64,000 bases of DNA from positions 62,001-126,000 of the forward strand of contig QOQW01000011.1 of assembly GCA_003327425.1 (NCBI GenBank). Direction: 5' to 3'. This document shows positions 18,539 through 28,043 of the stretch, in pieces. How positions within the stretch are numbered: the first letter of the stretch is position 1; every line of letters begins with the position of its first letter. Under the pieces are notes generated by a model, which was given only the letters and a program-made list of their open reading frames with translations, ran no database searches and was not told where the DNA came from. The position numbers and the translations under genes were made by a program. Source of the stretch: Candidatus Ozemibacter sibiricus (lineage in GTDB: Bacteria; Muiribacteriota; Ozemobacteria; Ozemobacterales; Ozemobacteraceae).

Positions 18539-19369
18539 ATGGCATCGTCCTCCGCGCTGCCCCCTGCCGCCGCCTCTGCGGCGCCGTCCGCCCCCTCGCC
18601 GTCGGGGGGCGGGTCGGCCGGCCCGTGGCTGATCGAGATCCGCGGTCTGCACAAGACCTATTTCATGGAAGGTGTCGACGTCAAAGCCCTCAAAGGAATC
18701 GATCTCACCATCGCGGCGGGGGAGTTCGCCTGCATCATGGGCGCGTCAGGATCGGGCAAATCGACGATGATGAACATCCTCGGCTGCCTCGATCGGCCGA
18801 CCCGCGGCCAGTACTTCCTGGCCGGCCAGGATGTCTCGACCCTGTCGAATGACGAGCTGGCCGAAGTGCGCAACAAGCGGATCGGCTTCGTCTTCCAGGG
18901 CTTCAACCTGCTGACCCGCACCAGCGCCCTCGAGAACGTCGAGATGCCGATGGTCTACGCCGGCGTGCCGGCCGCCGAGCGGCATCGGCGCGCGATGGCC
19001 GCCCTCGCCGCGGTCGGGCTGGCCGGGCGCGAGCATCACTATTCCAACCAACTGTCGGGCGGGCAGCAGCAACGCGTCGCCATCGCCCGCGCCCTGGTCA
19101 ACCAGCCGTCGCTGATCCTGGCCGACGAACCGACCGGCAATCTCGATTCCCGCTCGAGCATCGAGATCATGGGCATCTTCCAGGACCTCAACGCCAAAGG
19201 CATCACCATCGTGCTGATCACCCATGAACCCGACATCTCGCGGTTCGCCCGCCGGCGCATCCTGCTGAAAGACGGTCGCCTCATCAGCGATGCCCCGATC
19301 ACCGACCGCCTCGACGCGGCCGAAGAGCTGGCCAACCTGCCCCGCGACCCCGAGCACGAGGAAGAGTGA
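18539..19369 (+). CDS. ABC transporter ATP-binding protein (MacB/LolD type)
   Basis: A 276-residue ATPase energising the export complex. Walker A is GASGSGKST (68-76), the signature [16 protein letters not shown], Walker [14 protein letters not shown], and the H-loop is in VLITHEP. The first 28 residues are an Ala/Pro/Ser-rich extension absent from typical LolD/MacB ATPases. In MacB the ATPase and permease are fused; here they are separate genes, as in YknY/YknZ. The permease start lies one base after its stop. Confidence 0.96.
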   Translation: MASSSALPPAAASAAPSAPSPSGGGSAGPWLIEIRGLHKTYFMEGVDVKALKGIDLTIAAGEFACIMGASGSGKSTMMNILGCLDRPTRGQYFLAGQDVSTLSNDELAEVRNKRIGFVFQGFNLLTRTSALENVEMPMVYAGVPAAERHRRAMAALAAVGLAGREHHYSNQLSGGQQQRVAIARALVNQPSLILADEPTGNLDSRSSIEIMGIFQDLNAKGITIVLITHEPDISRFARRRILLKDGRLISDAPITDRLDAAEELANLPRDPEHEEE

Positions 19370-19370
19370 G

Positions 19371-20657
19371 ATGGAGGTCATCCGGCTGCCCTTCCAGGTG
19401 CTGGCCTGGATCATCCTCGGCCCCTTGACCGGGCGCGGGGTCGATGTCTGGTCGGTGCTGCGCCTGGCCTTCGTCAGCCTCAGCCGCAACAAGACCCGTT
19501 CGTTCCTGACCGCCCTCGGCATCATCATCGGGGTCGGATCGGTGATCACCATGGTCGGGCTCGGCCAGGGGGCCTATTCGTCGGTGCAGGATTCCATCTC
19601 CAAGATGGGAACCAACCTGATCATGGTCCTGCCGGGCAGCCATTCGCAGGGCGGGGCCCGGATGGGCATGGGCACCACCACGACCCTCAACGAGGCCGAT
19701 GCCATCGCCGTTCAGACCCAGTGCCCCGCGGTGGCCCTGGTCTCGCCGGTCGTGCGCACCACCGCCCAGGCGGTGTTCGCCAGCCAGAACTGGACCACCT
19801 CGGTGATGGGCGTCGGCGCCGACTTCCTGCGGATCCGGAATTGGGAGCTCGATCAGGGGCGGTTCTTCACCCCCATGGAGTTGCGCAATGGGGCCAAGGT
19901 CTGCGTGCTGGGCAGCACGGTGGCCGAAAACCTGTTCGGGGCGGTGAATCCGGTCGGCCGGATGATCCGGCTCAAGAAGCTGCCGTTCGAGGTCATCGGG
20001 GTGCTGCAGAGCAAGGGCGGCTCGGGCCTCGGCCAGGACCAGGATGACGTCATCCTGGCCCCGTTCCCGACCGTGCAGCGTCGGATGCTGGGGATCACCT
20101 TCCTGCACATGCTGATGGTCTCGGCGACGGGCGACGATACCGTCGACCAGGCCCAGGAGGAGATCCGGGCCGTGCTGCGGCGCCAGCATCGGCTCGAAGA
20201 GCGCGAAGACGACGATTTCAGCATCCGCACCCAGGCCGACATCGCGGCCATGGCCGGATCGACCCTGGCCATCGTCAACCTCCTGCTCGGCAGCATCGCC
20301 TCGGTGTCCTTGCTGGTCGGCGGCATCGGCATCATGAACATCATGCTGGTCTCGGTCACCGAACGTACCCGGGAAATCGGCATCCGCATGGCGATCGGGG
20401 CCAAGAGCCGCGACATTCTGACCCAGTTCCTGGTCGAAGCGATGAGCCTGTCCTGCGTGGGCGGGATCATCGGGATCGCGGGCGGCATCGGCCTGACCCA
20501 TCTCATCTCCCGCTTCACCGAGTGGCCGGTCTTCATCTCGCTTCCGGTCATCGCCATCGCGGTCGGGTTCTCGGCCCTGGTCGGCATCTTCTTCGGCCTC
20601 TACCCGGCCTGGAAAGCCGCGCACCTCGATCCGATCGAGGCCTTGCGCTTCGAATAG
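19371..20657 (+). CDS. FtsX/MacB-type ABC transporter permease
   Basis: A 428-residue inner-membrane permease with the MacB topology. One N-terminal helix is followed by a large periplasmic domain (about residues 60-290) and three C-terminal helices. Family motifs are [23 protein letters not shown] near the first helix, the SxVAENLFG and VNPVGRxIRL segments of the MacB periplasmic domain, [22 protein letters not shown], and the ending [18 protein letters not shown]. It works with the ATPase, adaptor and TolC genes upstream. MacB-class pumps move peptides, lipopeptides, macrolides or siderophores from the periplasm; the substrate here is not evident. Confidence 0.96.
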   Translation: MEVIRLPFQVLAWIILGPLTGRGVDVWSVLRLAFVSLSRNKTRSFLTALGIIIGVGSVITMVGLGQGAYSSVQDSISKMGTNLIMVLPGSHSQGGARMGMGTTTTLNEADAIAVQTQCPAVALVSPVVRTTAQAVFASQNWTTSVMGVGADFLRIRNWELDQGRFFTPMELRNGAKVCVLGSTVAENLFGAVNPVGRMIRLKKLPFEVIGVLQSKGGSGLGQDQDDVILAPFPTVQRRMLGITFLHMLMVSATGDDTVDQAQEEIRAVLRRQHRLEEREDDDFSIRTQADIAAMAGSTLAIVNLLLGSIASVSLLVGGIGIMNIMLVSVTERTREIGIRMAIGAKSRDILTQFLVEAMSLSCVGGIIGIAGGIGLTHLISRFTEWPVFISLPVIAIAVGFSALVGIFFGLYPAWKAAHLDPIEALRFE

Positions 20658-20665
20658 GCACCGCC

Positions 20666-22111
20666 ATGGTTCAGGTTCCTACTGGCTCTTCCCCTGCGCT
20701 GGCGGGTGCCGAGGGCCGGCCGATCGTGCCCGGCTCGTCCCCATCCGAGGCACAAGCGGTTGCGCCTGGCTCGCCCTCGCCGGCCGTTTATCCGGCCAGC
20801 CGCGCCCATCTCGGCCCGGCGTGTCTGCTGATCGGCCTGTTCCTGGTCTATGGGGTGGCGGCCGCTCCCCCCGAAGGCGTGCTGGCCGCCTGGAGCCGGC
20901 TGCTGCGGGCGCCCTGCCTGGTCGGCACCGACTTCCTGGCGCTGGCCGGGCCGGCCGCCCTGGTCAACGCCGCGGTGCTTGGGCTGATCGGCCTGGCGAT
21001 CATCCTGCTCCTGCGGGTGGACCGCCCCGGTTACGAGGTGGCCGGCCTGTCGCTATGGATGGGCTGCGGCCTGATCGGGAAGCACGTGCTCAACATCTGG
21101 CCCACCATCGCGGGGGTGATGCTGTTCCGCCGAGTGAGCGGCCGCTCCTGGCGCGAGCTGTTCCCGCCGCTCTTCTTCGGCACCACGCTGGCTCCCGTCT
21201 TCAGCCAGTATGCGTTCGGGGCGGGGCTGGGGCCGGCCGGCGTCGCGCTGGGCCTGGGGTTGGGCGTGCTGGCGGGCTTTCTGCTGGCCGCGCTGATGGA
21301 CCACGTCTATACCTTCCACCTCGGCCAGAACCTCTACAACATCGGCACGGCGGGCGGCTTCGTCGGCATCGTCATCGCCATGACCATGCGGGGGTTCGGA
21401 CTCGAGAACCACCCCGCCCCGACCTGGTCGACGGCCTGGTCCGGTCCCCTGACCTGGCTCATGGGGGCGTTCTTCCTCGGATTGATAGGCTGGGGCCTGG
21501 CGGCCGGCGCCGATGGCGCTGGCTACCTCCAGATGGTGCGCAGCAGCGGTCGGCTGCCGACCGAATTCATCCGCCTCGCCGGGTGGGGGAACACGCTGGT
21601 CAACATGGGGATCATGGGGCTGATCGGGCTCCTCTACGTGCGCGGCGTGGGCGGGGCGGTCAATGGGCCCACCGTGGCCGGCATGCTGGCCCTGTCAGGC
21701 TTCGGCGCCATGGGGAAGCATCCGCGCAACTGCCTGCCCATCATGGCCGGCGTGTGGGCGGTATGCTGGCCCAAGATCTGGGCCCCGGCCGATCCCGGGC
21801 CGTTGCTCGCCGCCCTGTTCTGCACCACCCTGGCGCCGTTCTGCGGCCGCTTCGGCCTGCTGGCCGGCTTCGTCGCCGGCGCCCTCCACCTGCCGATGGT
21901 CATGCACGTCGGCCAGATCCACGGCTTCCTCAATCTCTACAACAATGGCTTCGCCGGCGGTTTGACGATGATGATCGTGGTCGGCGTCTTGAAGGGGATC
22001 TGCCCGGGCGTCCTCGGCGAGTCCAACGAATCGGCCCGGCCCGCCGCCAGCCCCGTGGCGATCGCCACCCTGCCGGAGGGAGGAGGCACGGGCGCGCCGG
22101 CCGGGCGGTAG
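20666..22111 (+). CDS. Polytopic membrane protein, DUF1576-like
   Basis: A 481-residue membrane protein with about 50 hydrophilic N-terminal residues, roughly ten hydrophobic helices and an internal duplication. GLIGKHVLNIWPTIAGVMLF in the first half mirrors GAMGKHPRNCLPIMAGVWAV in the second, and FHLGQNLYNIGTAGGFVG mirrors HGFLNLYNNGFAGGL. I recognise this pattern as the DUF1576 family, whose function is not established. The start ATG 20666 lies eight bases after the permease stop, so it is likely to belong to the export operon. An inverted-repeat transporter fold is suggested by the duplication. The next gene converges. Confidence 0.82.
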   Translation: MVQVPTGSSPALAGAEGRPIVPGSSPSEAQAVAPGSPSPAVYPASRAHLGPACLLIGLFLVYGVAAAPPEGVLAAWSRLLRAPCLVGTDFLALAGPAALVNAAVLGLIGLAIILLLRVDRPGYEVAGLSLWMGCGLIGKHVLNIWPTIAGVMLFRRVSGRSWRELFPPLFFGTTLAPVFSQYAFGAGLGPAGVALGLGLGVLAGFLLAALMDHVYTFHLGQNLYNIGTAGGFVGIVIAMTMRGFGLENHPAPTWSTAWSGPLTWLMGAFFLGLIGWGLAAGADGAGYLQMVRSSGRLPTEFIRLAGWGNTLVNMGIMGLIGLLYVRGVGGAVNGPTVAGMLALSGFGAMGKHPRNCLPIMAGVWAVCWPKIWAPADPGPLLAALFCTTLAPFCGRFGLLAGFVAGALHLPMVMHVGQIHGFLNLYNNGFAGGLTMMIVVGVLKGICPGVLGESNESARPAASPVAIATLPEGGGTGAPAGR

Positions 22112-22126
22112 ACGTCAGTCCGTCGC

Positions 22127-23239
22127 TCAGTCGGCGGCGCGCGGGTGCCGCAGGAACCGTTCGTGGCTCGCCGCGGCGATCGAGGAGACCAGGGCCAGCC
22201 CGCTCAGACCGGCCAGCGGATGGGCGGCCCCCAGGCCCCCCGCTTCGAGGAAGACGCTCTGGCCTTTGGCTTCCACCCAGATCGAATCGGCGAATTTCTG
22301 CAGGGCAGCGCCGGTCGGGCCGCCTCCCGGCAAGGCGGGGGAGAGGCTGGCGATCGCCTCTCTGACCGTGCCGGCCACCCCTTCGGTCAGGCTCAGCAGC
22401 GCCGCCCGTTGGGTGTCGTCGGGGGTGTGGAGCTGGAGCTTGATCAATTGCGGATCCATCAGCAAGCGAAAGGTCGCGACCGATGAAAGGGGCGGGCCCA
22501 GGCGGAGGGCCTCGGACCGCCCGGTCGCCAGGATGCCGGCCACGGCCTGCAGATCGGCTTCCACCGCCACCAGCGGGCGCCGCTGCACCATGGCCCGGAA
22601 CGTCTTGAAGCGCTCGGTCAGCCCCGAGGTGCCCAGCCGCAGCGCATCGACCAGGTTGCCCTCGAGTTCGGCAGGGGTCAGGAAGATCACCCCCGGCCGG
22701 ACATGCAGCGCCAGATGACCGCGGCCGCTGCCGTCGGGCAGCAGGATGGCGAAGCCCTGGTCGCGCGGCAGCACCTGCGCGGCCGGGAACAGATCGCGCC
22801 AGCGGGCCGGGTCGATGGTTCCGGTCAGCACCAGGGCGAACTCCTGGCGACTGCGCAGGTAGAAGGAGACGTCCTCGGGAACGAAGTCGCGGACGGTGGC
22901 CAGCTCGCGCAGCCAGCCGGCGGGGTCTTCGACCAGGCTCGATACCGGCCCCGAGGCCACCCCGGGGCGGCCGGCGCCGCGCCAGTCTCGCCAGGCCTGG
23001 GTGGCCTGCCGCAGGAACTCGGCCGCCAACCGGGTCTGCTGATTCCTGGGATCGCCTACCACCAGATCGAAGGTGTCGCGCACCCGCCAGAACAGACACA
23101 GAACCGGCGAGTCGAGCGGGGCCACCGGGCGGTCCATGCCGATGGCCGCCCACCCCAGCACCAGCAGAGATGCCAAAAGCGGGCGCCGGGCCAGCCGGCG
23201 GCCGGCCTGACGGAGAATATGCCAAAACGTTCTGGTCAT
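22127..23239 (-). CDS. Predicted exported/membrane-anchored protein of unknown function
   Basis: A 370-residue protein. Positively charged N-terminal residues are followed by a hydrophobic segment (PLLASLLVLGWAAIGM), which would anchor or export it. The remainder is soluble, with alternating beta and helical segments such as FALVLTGTIDPARWRDLFPA and LALHVRPGVIFLTPAELEGN; this resembles families of periplasmic proteins that measure or quench a bound ligand, but no domain could be named. AAGGAGG precedes the ATG at 23239 at a somewhat long distance. It is divergent from the possible peptidase gene at 23435 and may share a control region with it. Confidence 0.7.
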   Translation of the reverse strand: MTRTFWHILRQAGRRLARRPLLASLLVLGWAAIGMDRPVAPLDSPVLCLFWRVRDTFDLVVGDPRNQQTRLAAEFLRQATQAWRDWRGAGRPGVASGPVSSLVEDPAGWLRELATVRDFVPEDVSFYLRSRQEFALVLTGTIDPARWRDLFPAAQVLPRDQGFAILLPDGSGRGHLALHVRPGVIFLTPAELEGNLVDALRLGTSGLTERFKTFRAMVQRRPLVAVEADLQAVAGILATGRSEALRLGPPLSSVATFRLLMDPQLIKLQLHTPDDTQRAALLSLTEGVAGTVREAIASLSPALPGGGPTGAALQKFADSIWVEAKGQSVFLEAGGLGAAHPLAGLSGLALVSSIAAASHERFLRHPRAAD

Positions 23240-23434
23240 GCGCAGGATTCCCTTCCTCCTTTTCGGCAGGTGGCGCCGATTTCTTTCCTGCCGAACGATG
23301 GCTGATCGAACGGCCGCCGTCGGTGCGTTCGCGGCAGGGCGTGTCGGCCTGCTTGCTGCGGCACCGGCAAGAGCCTGTCGAAAACCGCGGAACCTGCCGA
23401 TGAAGGCGGCAAAGTCTGGAAGGGAGACCTCCGG

Positions 23435-25531
23435 ATGTTCATCGGTCTGATGCAGAGATGCCGGCGAGGCTGGCCGAAGTGGGCCCGTCTGCCTCGCCTG
23501 CTGGGCCTGGCCCTGCTGCTGATCGCTACATGGGCCACGGGGGAAGCGGTCGTGCAGGCCGCGGCCTGGGTCGTCTCGTCGCCGCGCTGGACCGATCGGG
23601 ACGAGAAGGTCTACGAGGACTTCGTCGCCGCGCTGGGCCGTTCCAAATACGGCAACCTCAACAAGTTCATTCGCGATCCCCAGGCCAATCCGCTCTACGG
23701 CCAGGAAGACCAGAAGTTCTCGCTGAGCCCCGATTGCGCCGATCTGCCGTATTTGCTACGGGCCTACGTCGCCTACAAGCTCCGTCTGCCGTTCGGCTGG
23801 ACCTCGGCCATCGCTGGGCGCGGCGGCGACCAGCGCTACAGTCGGGGCAACCGCCCGACCGCCACGCGGGACCAGGACGGCTGCTCCTCCCCCCAGAACC
23901 TGTTCGGGGCGGTGACCCTCGTCAATTCCGGCTATTATCGTATGGCCCCCGAGATCCAGGATTCCGATACCTACCCGGTGAAGATCCAGCGCGAATCGAT
24001 CAAGCCGGGCACCATCTACTACGATCCCAACGGCCACGTGGCCGTCGTCTCGGAAGTGACCGACGATGGCCGGATCCGCCTCATCGACGCCCATCCCGAT
24101 CGCAGCATCTCCAAGCCATGGTTCGGGGCCAAGTTCGCCCTGGGCAATGCCCAGAACGGCGGCGGGTTCCGGCGATGGCGCCCGCAGTGGTACTCCTCCG
24201 ACGGCCGGATCGTCCGGCTCGGCAACCACAACATTCCCGATTTCTCGGCCACCGATCAGTATCAGAAGAGCTTCACCTTCAACGGGCGCGGCGGCATGAG
24301 CTACTTCGACTACGTCCGGGCCCGGTTGTCGAACCGGGGCGATCGCATCCGTCCCGTCGAAGATTTCCATGACATGCTGGCCGATGTCTTCGAAGATATC
24401 CGGTACCGGGCCGAGGCGGTCGAGATCTGCATCAAGGCCGGCATCCATCGCAAACCGCACCCGGGCGCCCTGCCTACCAACATCTACGGCACCGACGGCG
24501 AATGGGAGGAATACTCGACCCCGTCGCGCGATGCCCGCTTGAAGGTGGCCTTCCGCGATCTGTTCCTGCGCACGGTCGGCTGGATCAAGATGGCCGAGAC
24601 CGGCGATCCCCGGCTCGAATATCGGGGCGATGGGCCGGCGCTGGCGCGCGAGCTGATCGATCTGTACGACCGCTTGAATCAACAGATGCGCATCCAGTAC
24701 ATCAATTCGGCCGGGCAGCCCGTTGTGCTGTCGTTTCATGACGTGGCGGTGCGGTTGTTCGATCTGTCGTTCGACCCCTACCATTCGATCGAGCGGCGGT
24801 GGGGGGCGAAGGGGGCCGAACTGGCCACAGCTCGCGATGATGCCGTCAAGGTGCGATTCTATGAGCAGGAACGCCGCCTGCGGAATCAACTGGAACGCCT
24901 CTACAACGTGCCGACCGGCCTGAATCTCGGGCCGGAGCATCCCGTCGAGGTCGACATCCGCGCCTGGCTGGCCCGGTATCTGGCCGGGCAGGTGCGCCCC
25001 GAGACGGTTCTGGCCGAACCTGATGCCGCTTCGCCTGTTGGCTCGGTGGCGGCGGTTTCCCCCGCTTCTCCCGCTGATTCCGCCACGATGGTGGCGGCTG
25101 CTCCGGTGGCGCCGCCCAACGTGGTCGCGCCCGTTCCGGGGAAGGAATCGCCGGGGTCGGCGAACCCGAGCAGCTCAACGCACGCTCCGCCAACGGCTGA
25201 CTCGGCCAGAATCACCGCTGCTCCGATCCCCGCTGGGGCTGCTCTTCCCTCGCCTCCCAAGGACGCTGCCTCGGTGACGGCTCCCCTTCAGCCACCTTCT
25301 TCTCCGGCCGCCCAGGTGCTGGCCAGGGCCGAGCCGGCCAGGCCTGCCGCTGCGCCTGGCGCCGCTCCCGCCGGGGCGGCGGCCCGTCCGCGCCAGCGGA
25401 GCGGCTCGGCGCGGACGGTCGGGCCACCGGCCTGGCGCTTTGCCGAGACGATCTTCGGTTCGCTCGAAGATCTGGGCGTGACCCTGCTCGAGCATTCCAC
25501 GCTGGCCCCGCCTCGTCTGGCTTCCCGCTGA
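23435..25531 (+). CDS. Exported protein with a candidate Cys-His-Asp peptidase (NlpC/P60- or transglutaminase-like) core
   Basis: A 698-residue protein with an N-terminal export helix (LLGLALLLIATWATG) and mature start near residue 42. A segment of about 130 residues carries Cys101 at the start of a helix (SPDCADLPYLLRAY), then GTIYYDPNGHVAVVSEV with His201, and IRLIDAHPD with Asp218. This is the order and spacing of NlpC/P60-like cysteine peptidase triads, including the pattern of a Gly-His-Val strand before an Asp strand. The middle region (about 230-520) is well conserved in composition but unrecognised. The last 170 residues are Ala/Pro/Ser-rich low complexity. GGGAG precedes ATG 23435. 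Activity is inferred from residues only. Confidence 0.65.
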   Translation: MFIGLMQRCRRGWPKWARLPRLLGLALLLIATWATGEAVVQAAAWVVSSPRWTDRDEKVYEDFVAALGRSKYGNLNKFIRDPQANPLYGQEDQKFSLSPDCADLPYLLRAYVAYKLRLPFGWTSAIAGRGGDQRYSRGNRPTATRDQDGCSSPQNLFGAVTLVNSGYYRMAPEIQDSDTYPVKIQRESIKPGTIYYDPNGHVAVVSEVTDDGRIRLIDAHPDRSISKPWFGAKFALGNAQNGGGFRRWRPQWYSSDGRIVRLGNHNIPDFSATDQYQKSFTFNGRGGMSYFDYVRARLSNRGDRIRPVEDFHDMLADVFEDIRYRAEAVEICIKAGIHRKPHPGALPTNIYGTDGEWEEYSTPSRDARLKVAFRDLFLRTVGWIKMAETGDPRLEYRGDGPALARELIDLYDRLNQQMRIQYINSAGQPVVLSFHDVAVRLFDLSFDPYHSIERRWGAKGAELATARDDAVKVRFYEQERRLRNQLERLYNVPTGLNLGPEHPVEVDIRAWLARYLAGQVRPETVLAEPDAASPVGSVAAVSPASPADSATMVAAAPVAPPNVVAPVPGKESPGSANPSSSTHAPPTADSARITAAPIPAGAALPSPPKDAASVTAPLQPPSSPAAQVLARAEPARPAAAPGAAPAGAAARPRQRSGSARTVGPPAWRFAETIFGSLEDLGVTLLEHSTLAPPRLASR

Positions 25532-25546
25532 TCGGGGGGCCGGAAA

Positions 25547-25580
25547 CAGCAGCGCCCGCCTTCAGGGGCGGGCGCTGCTG
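25547..25580. terminator. Strong bidirectional hairpin between convergent genes
   Basis: A perfect 14-base-pair stem CAGCAGCGCCCGCC paired with GGCGGGCGCTGCTG around a TTCAGG loop. It lies sixteen bases after the stop of the gene ending at 25531 and before the convergent gene ending at 25615. There is no good T tract on either strand, so termination efficiency is uncertain. Confidence 0.6.
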
Positions 25581-25614
25581 TCGGGAGCGAATCAGACCGA
25601 TCCGCTGTCTACCT

Positions 25615-26082
25615 TCAACCTGATATGATGGGGCCGCACCCACCGCCTGCCCCGCTAGGCGGTTGGACATAGCGGCGCTTCACCGGCTGGCTGACAGGTT
25701 CGTCGACCTTCTCGACCAGGGCGATGTTGCAGGAAGGGCAATCTCCCGGTTCGTTCAGCGTATAGGCGCACTGCGGACAGACATAGGTCTTGCCGGCCGC
25801 GGCCGCCTCTTCCTCTTCAGCGCCCTCTTCCGTCGCTTCCTCGCCGGTTTCTTCGGTCAGGGTGCCTGGTTCGCTGTCTTCGGTGGGAGTTTCCTCCAGT
25901 ACACCCGGAGCGGCCTCTTCAGAATCGGGTGACGTGCCGGACGGGTCGCTCGCGGAGCGGCCTTCCTTGGTGAAGACCTCGGGGCTGTCGGCGGTTTCAT
26001 CGTCCTGCGCGAAGGCGGGCGCCCAGGACCAGGGCAGAGCCAGCAGCAGGCCGGCCACCAGCATCAGCGTCATCCAGCGCAT
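25615..26082 (-). CDS. Exported acidic protein with a C-terminal zinc ribbon
   Basis: A 155-residue protein. A signal peptide (MLVAGLLLALPWSWAPAFA) is followed by about 75 residues dominated by Glu, Thr and Ser (ETGEEATEEGAEEEE). A zinc-ribbon knuckle pair then follows, YVCPQCAYTLNEPGDCPSCN, with four cysteines as C-x2-C...C-x2-C. The tail is short and basic-Gly-rich. Such ribbons occur in metal-binding domains of exported copper/heavy-metal proteins, but the exact family is uncertain. ATG 26082 has AAAGGAG six bases upstream and is preferred over an earlier in-frame start at 26172. It is upstream-adjacent to the PhnD-like gene on the same strand. Confidence 0.72.
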   Translation of the reverse strand: MRWMTLMLVAGLLLALPWSWAPAFAQDDETADSPEVFTKEGRSASDPSGTSPDSEEAAPGVLEETPTEDSEPGTLTEETGEEATEEGAEEEEAAAAGKTYVCPQCAYTLNEPGDCPSCNIALVEKVDEPVSQPVKRRYVQPPSGAGGGCGPIISG

Positions 26083-26168
26083 ACGTGCTCCTTTCGAAAG
26101 GAAATCCATCCATTTCCATTCTACCACCTGGCGAAGGAATCTGGAATCTCTGACCAATATGGGCACTC

Positions 26169-27329
26169 TCAAGGGCGTCGCGGGGTCGGGGGTTTGATGT
26201 CGCGGGTGGCCTTGATCACTTCGCGGACGCGGGCCAGGTCGGCCTCATTGACGGGCAGGAACTCCATGATGGGAGCAAGGCCAGGAGTTCCGGTGGCCGT
26301 CTTGGCCAAGGTCGTCGTCTTGAGGAGGGCGGCCTGGAGCCGGTCGCGCAAGACCGGATGGCAGTCGGCCCGGCAGGCGACGATGTCGCTCGGCACCTGG
26401 TCGGTCTTGCCGAGCACCATGATCTGGTCGAGGATACGACGGTCCTTGATCGTCTCGATGGTATCGTCGAGGCAGACGCCGACATCGACCTTGCGCGTCA
26501 GCACGGCGTTCAGCACCGCGTCGTGCTTCTGCAGGAACACCACCTGGCGGCAGTACGTATAGGGGTTGATCTTGGCCCGCTTCAGGTAATAGAGCGGGAA
26601 AAGATACCCGCTCGCCGATTCGGGGTCGACGAACCCGATCGTCCTGCCTTTGATGTCTTCGATGCCGAGGATGCCGGAATCCTTGCGGGTGATGAAGACC
26701 CCGTAGTATTTGGGCCCGGTGCGGCGCTTGGCCTGGGCGATGGCGAGCAGCGGGATCTTCTCGTTGCCGAGCACGAACGCGGTCGGCCCCAGCCAGGCGA
26801 AATCGATGGTGCCGCGCTCGAGAGCGCTCAGAACGCTGGCATAATCCTTGGCGGTCACCATCCGGACATTCTTGACGCCCATCTCTTTGCGAAGGTAGTC
26901 GGTGAGCCCTTTGACCTGCTGCAACATGCCTTTGACGTTCATGTACGGCGGTCGGCCGATCATGACCACTTTCTGAGCCAGCCGGATGGGCGGCGGCGGC
27001 GCGGCCGGCTTCGGCTCGGGACCGGTCGGCGGCACATAGACGCCGGGCGCCTCATCATCGTCGACCGGAAAGATCGTGGGATCGCGGTATTCGGAAGCAT
27101 CGGGGTCGCCAAAGTCGGTCGAAGTGCCGGCATCTCCTTGTTCGGTGGGGTAGGAGACATCGTCTGGAACTTCGCCATCGAGTTCCCCGCGAGTCATCAA
27201 TTCGCTGTAGGTGGGCTGATCCTCAGCCAAGCACGGTCGAATTCCCGAACTTTCCAGAACCCAGGTCAAGGTTATGCAGGCAAGCAGCGTCAAAGCACGC
27301 GACCAACGTGGAGTGTTCATTTTTTCCAT
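26169..27329 (-). CDS. PhnD-like phosphate/phosphonate-type substrate-binding protein (orphan)
   Basis: A 386-residue exported protein. After a signal peptide (ALTLLACITLTWVLE) comes an acidic, Pro-rich linker to about residue 115. The binding-protein fold follows: VVMIGRPPYMNVKGM, LTDYLRKEMGV, SVLSALERGTIDFAWLGPTAF, GRTIGFVDPESASGYLFP and VDVGVCLDDTIE. These are hallmarks of the PhnD/TctC-like family that supplies ABC importers for phosphonate, phosphite or related anions. No permease or ATPase gene is adjacent, and the long linker is unusual, so a sensor role is possible. The start has CAGGAG and a spacer of six bases; an upstream in-frame ATG at 27416 has no site. Confidence 0.88.
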   Translation of the reverse strand: MEKMNTPRWSRALTLLACITLTWVLESSGIRPCLAEDQPTYSELMTRGELDGEVPDDVSYPTEQGDAGTSTDFGDPDASEYRDPTIFPVDDDEAPGVYVPPTGPEPKPAAPPPPIRLAQKVVMIGRPPYMNVKGMLQQVKGLTDYLRKEMGVKNVRMVTAKDYASVLSALERGTIDFAWLGPTAFVLGNEKIPLLAIAQAKRRTGPKYYGVFITRKDSGILGIEDIKGRTIGFVDPESASGYLFPLYYLKRAKINPYTYCRQVVFLQKHDAVLNAVLTRKVDVGVCLDDTIETIKDRRILDQIMVLGKTDQVPSDIVACRADCHPVLRDRLQAALLKTTTLAKTATGTPGLAPIMEFLPVNEADLARVREVIKATRDIKPPTPRRP

Positions 27330-27668
27330 ACGTAACTCCTGTCTGAATCCTGGACCCCGCATGAAGGGGCAAGGAACAGCCTCCAGGGAGGCGGGCGGTA
27401 GGGGCAGGTGGGACAACCCTTGGTATTGGAACCAGAATACTCTATCAATCGAAAGTTTGCATTTGGTGACTGGCGCTCGCTCCCTTCAGTGGCGCCTGAT
27501 GATCTGGCCTTGCCCTTGACGACGTGGCGATCGCGGGAATTCGAATGCCGCAGGTGGCCCTGGTCTTTCCAATGTTCTTCAGAGCTGAGGGACGCTCGGT
27601 CCGAGAAATCGAACTTGGCAGCCTCTTTGCCCTTGGAAGCGCTGCGATACTCGTGTTGTTGGGGATTG
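27330..27668. other. Intergenic stretch at left edge of the defence island
   Basis: About 340 bases, visibly less GC-rich than the flanks, between the divergent PhnD-like gene and the duplicated hsdM control region. No gene, tRNA or integrase remnant was recognised. It is a reasonable place for the left junction of the island. Confidence 0.4.
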
Positions 27669-27684
27669 AGCGGTGCCGTATAAT
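27656..27684 (+). promoter_or_regulatory. Promoter of the mini-hsdM / ATPase / TOPRIM unit
   Basis: A perfect -10 box TATAAT at 27679-27684, with a weaker -35 TTGTTG at 27656-27661 (17-base spacer). The same -10 and its downstream leader recur in front of the intact hsdM at 29928, so this is a copy of the hsdM promoter driving the upstream module. Confidence 0.6.
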
Positions 27685-28043
27685 GGCATCAGTTCATTGA
27701 CCTGAATCGTTGGCCAATATACCGTGTGAAAGCGCCTGATGGCTGAACGAGTGCTGACACGGTATGGCGTTGCCAGCGAATTTGCGCCGGGCGGTCGGGC
27801 TTCGGGGAACAAAGACGGCAAACCATGCCCAGGGTAGGAATACGATGCCACGGAAAGACACGACGAAAAATGGCAACGGTGGCGACCTCGGCTTCGAGGC
27901 CGAACTCTTCAAGGCCGCCGACAAGCTGCGCGGCAACATTGGGGCCGGCGACGACAAGCATGTCGCCTTGGGCTTGATCTTCCAGCCACACATCTCAGAC
28001 GCCTGCGAGGCCAAGCACCGGTCGCTGTTGGCCAACGAGCCCC
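27669..28043 (+). repeat. Duplicated hsdM control region, copy A
   Basis: This 375-base segment is a diverged duplicate of 29918-30303. Both contain the TATAAT box, a leader of about 165 bases, the same ribosome binding site (GGGTAGGAAT) and the first hsdM codons. The first 31 encoded residues are identical; similarity then declines and ends where copy A gives way to the ATPase gene. The two copies flank the ATPase/TOPRIM pair as direct repeats. Confidence 0.85.

Noticed and set aside
27520-27560. A GGGAATTCGAA string near the left island edge resembling the tRNA T-loop region, as an attachment site
   Set aside because: Only about ten bases resemble the tRNA and the flanking bases do not match.
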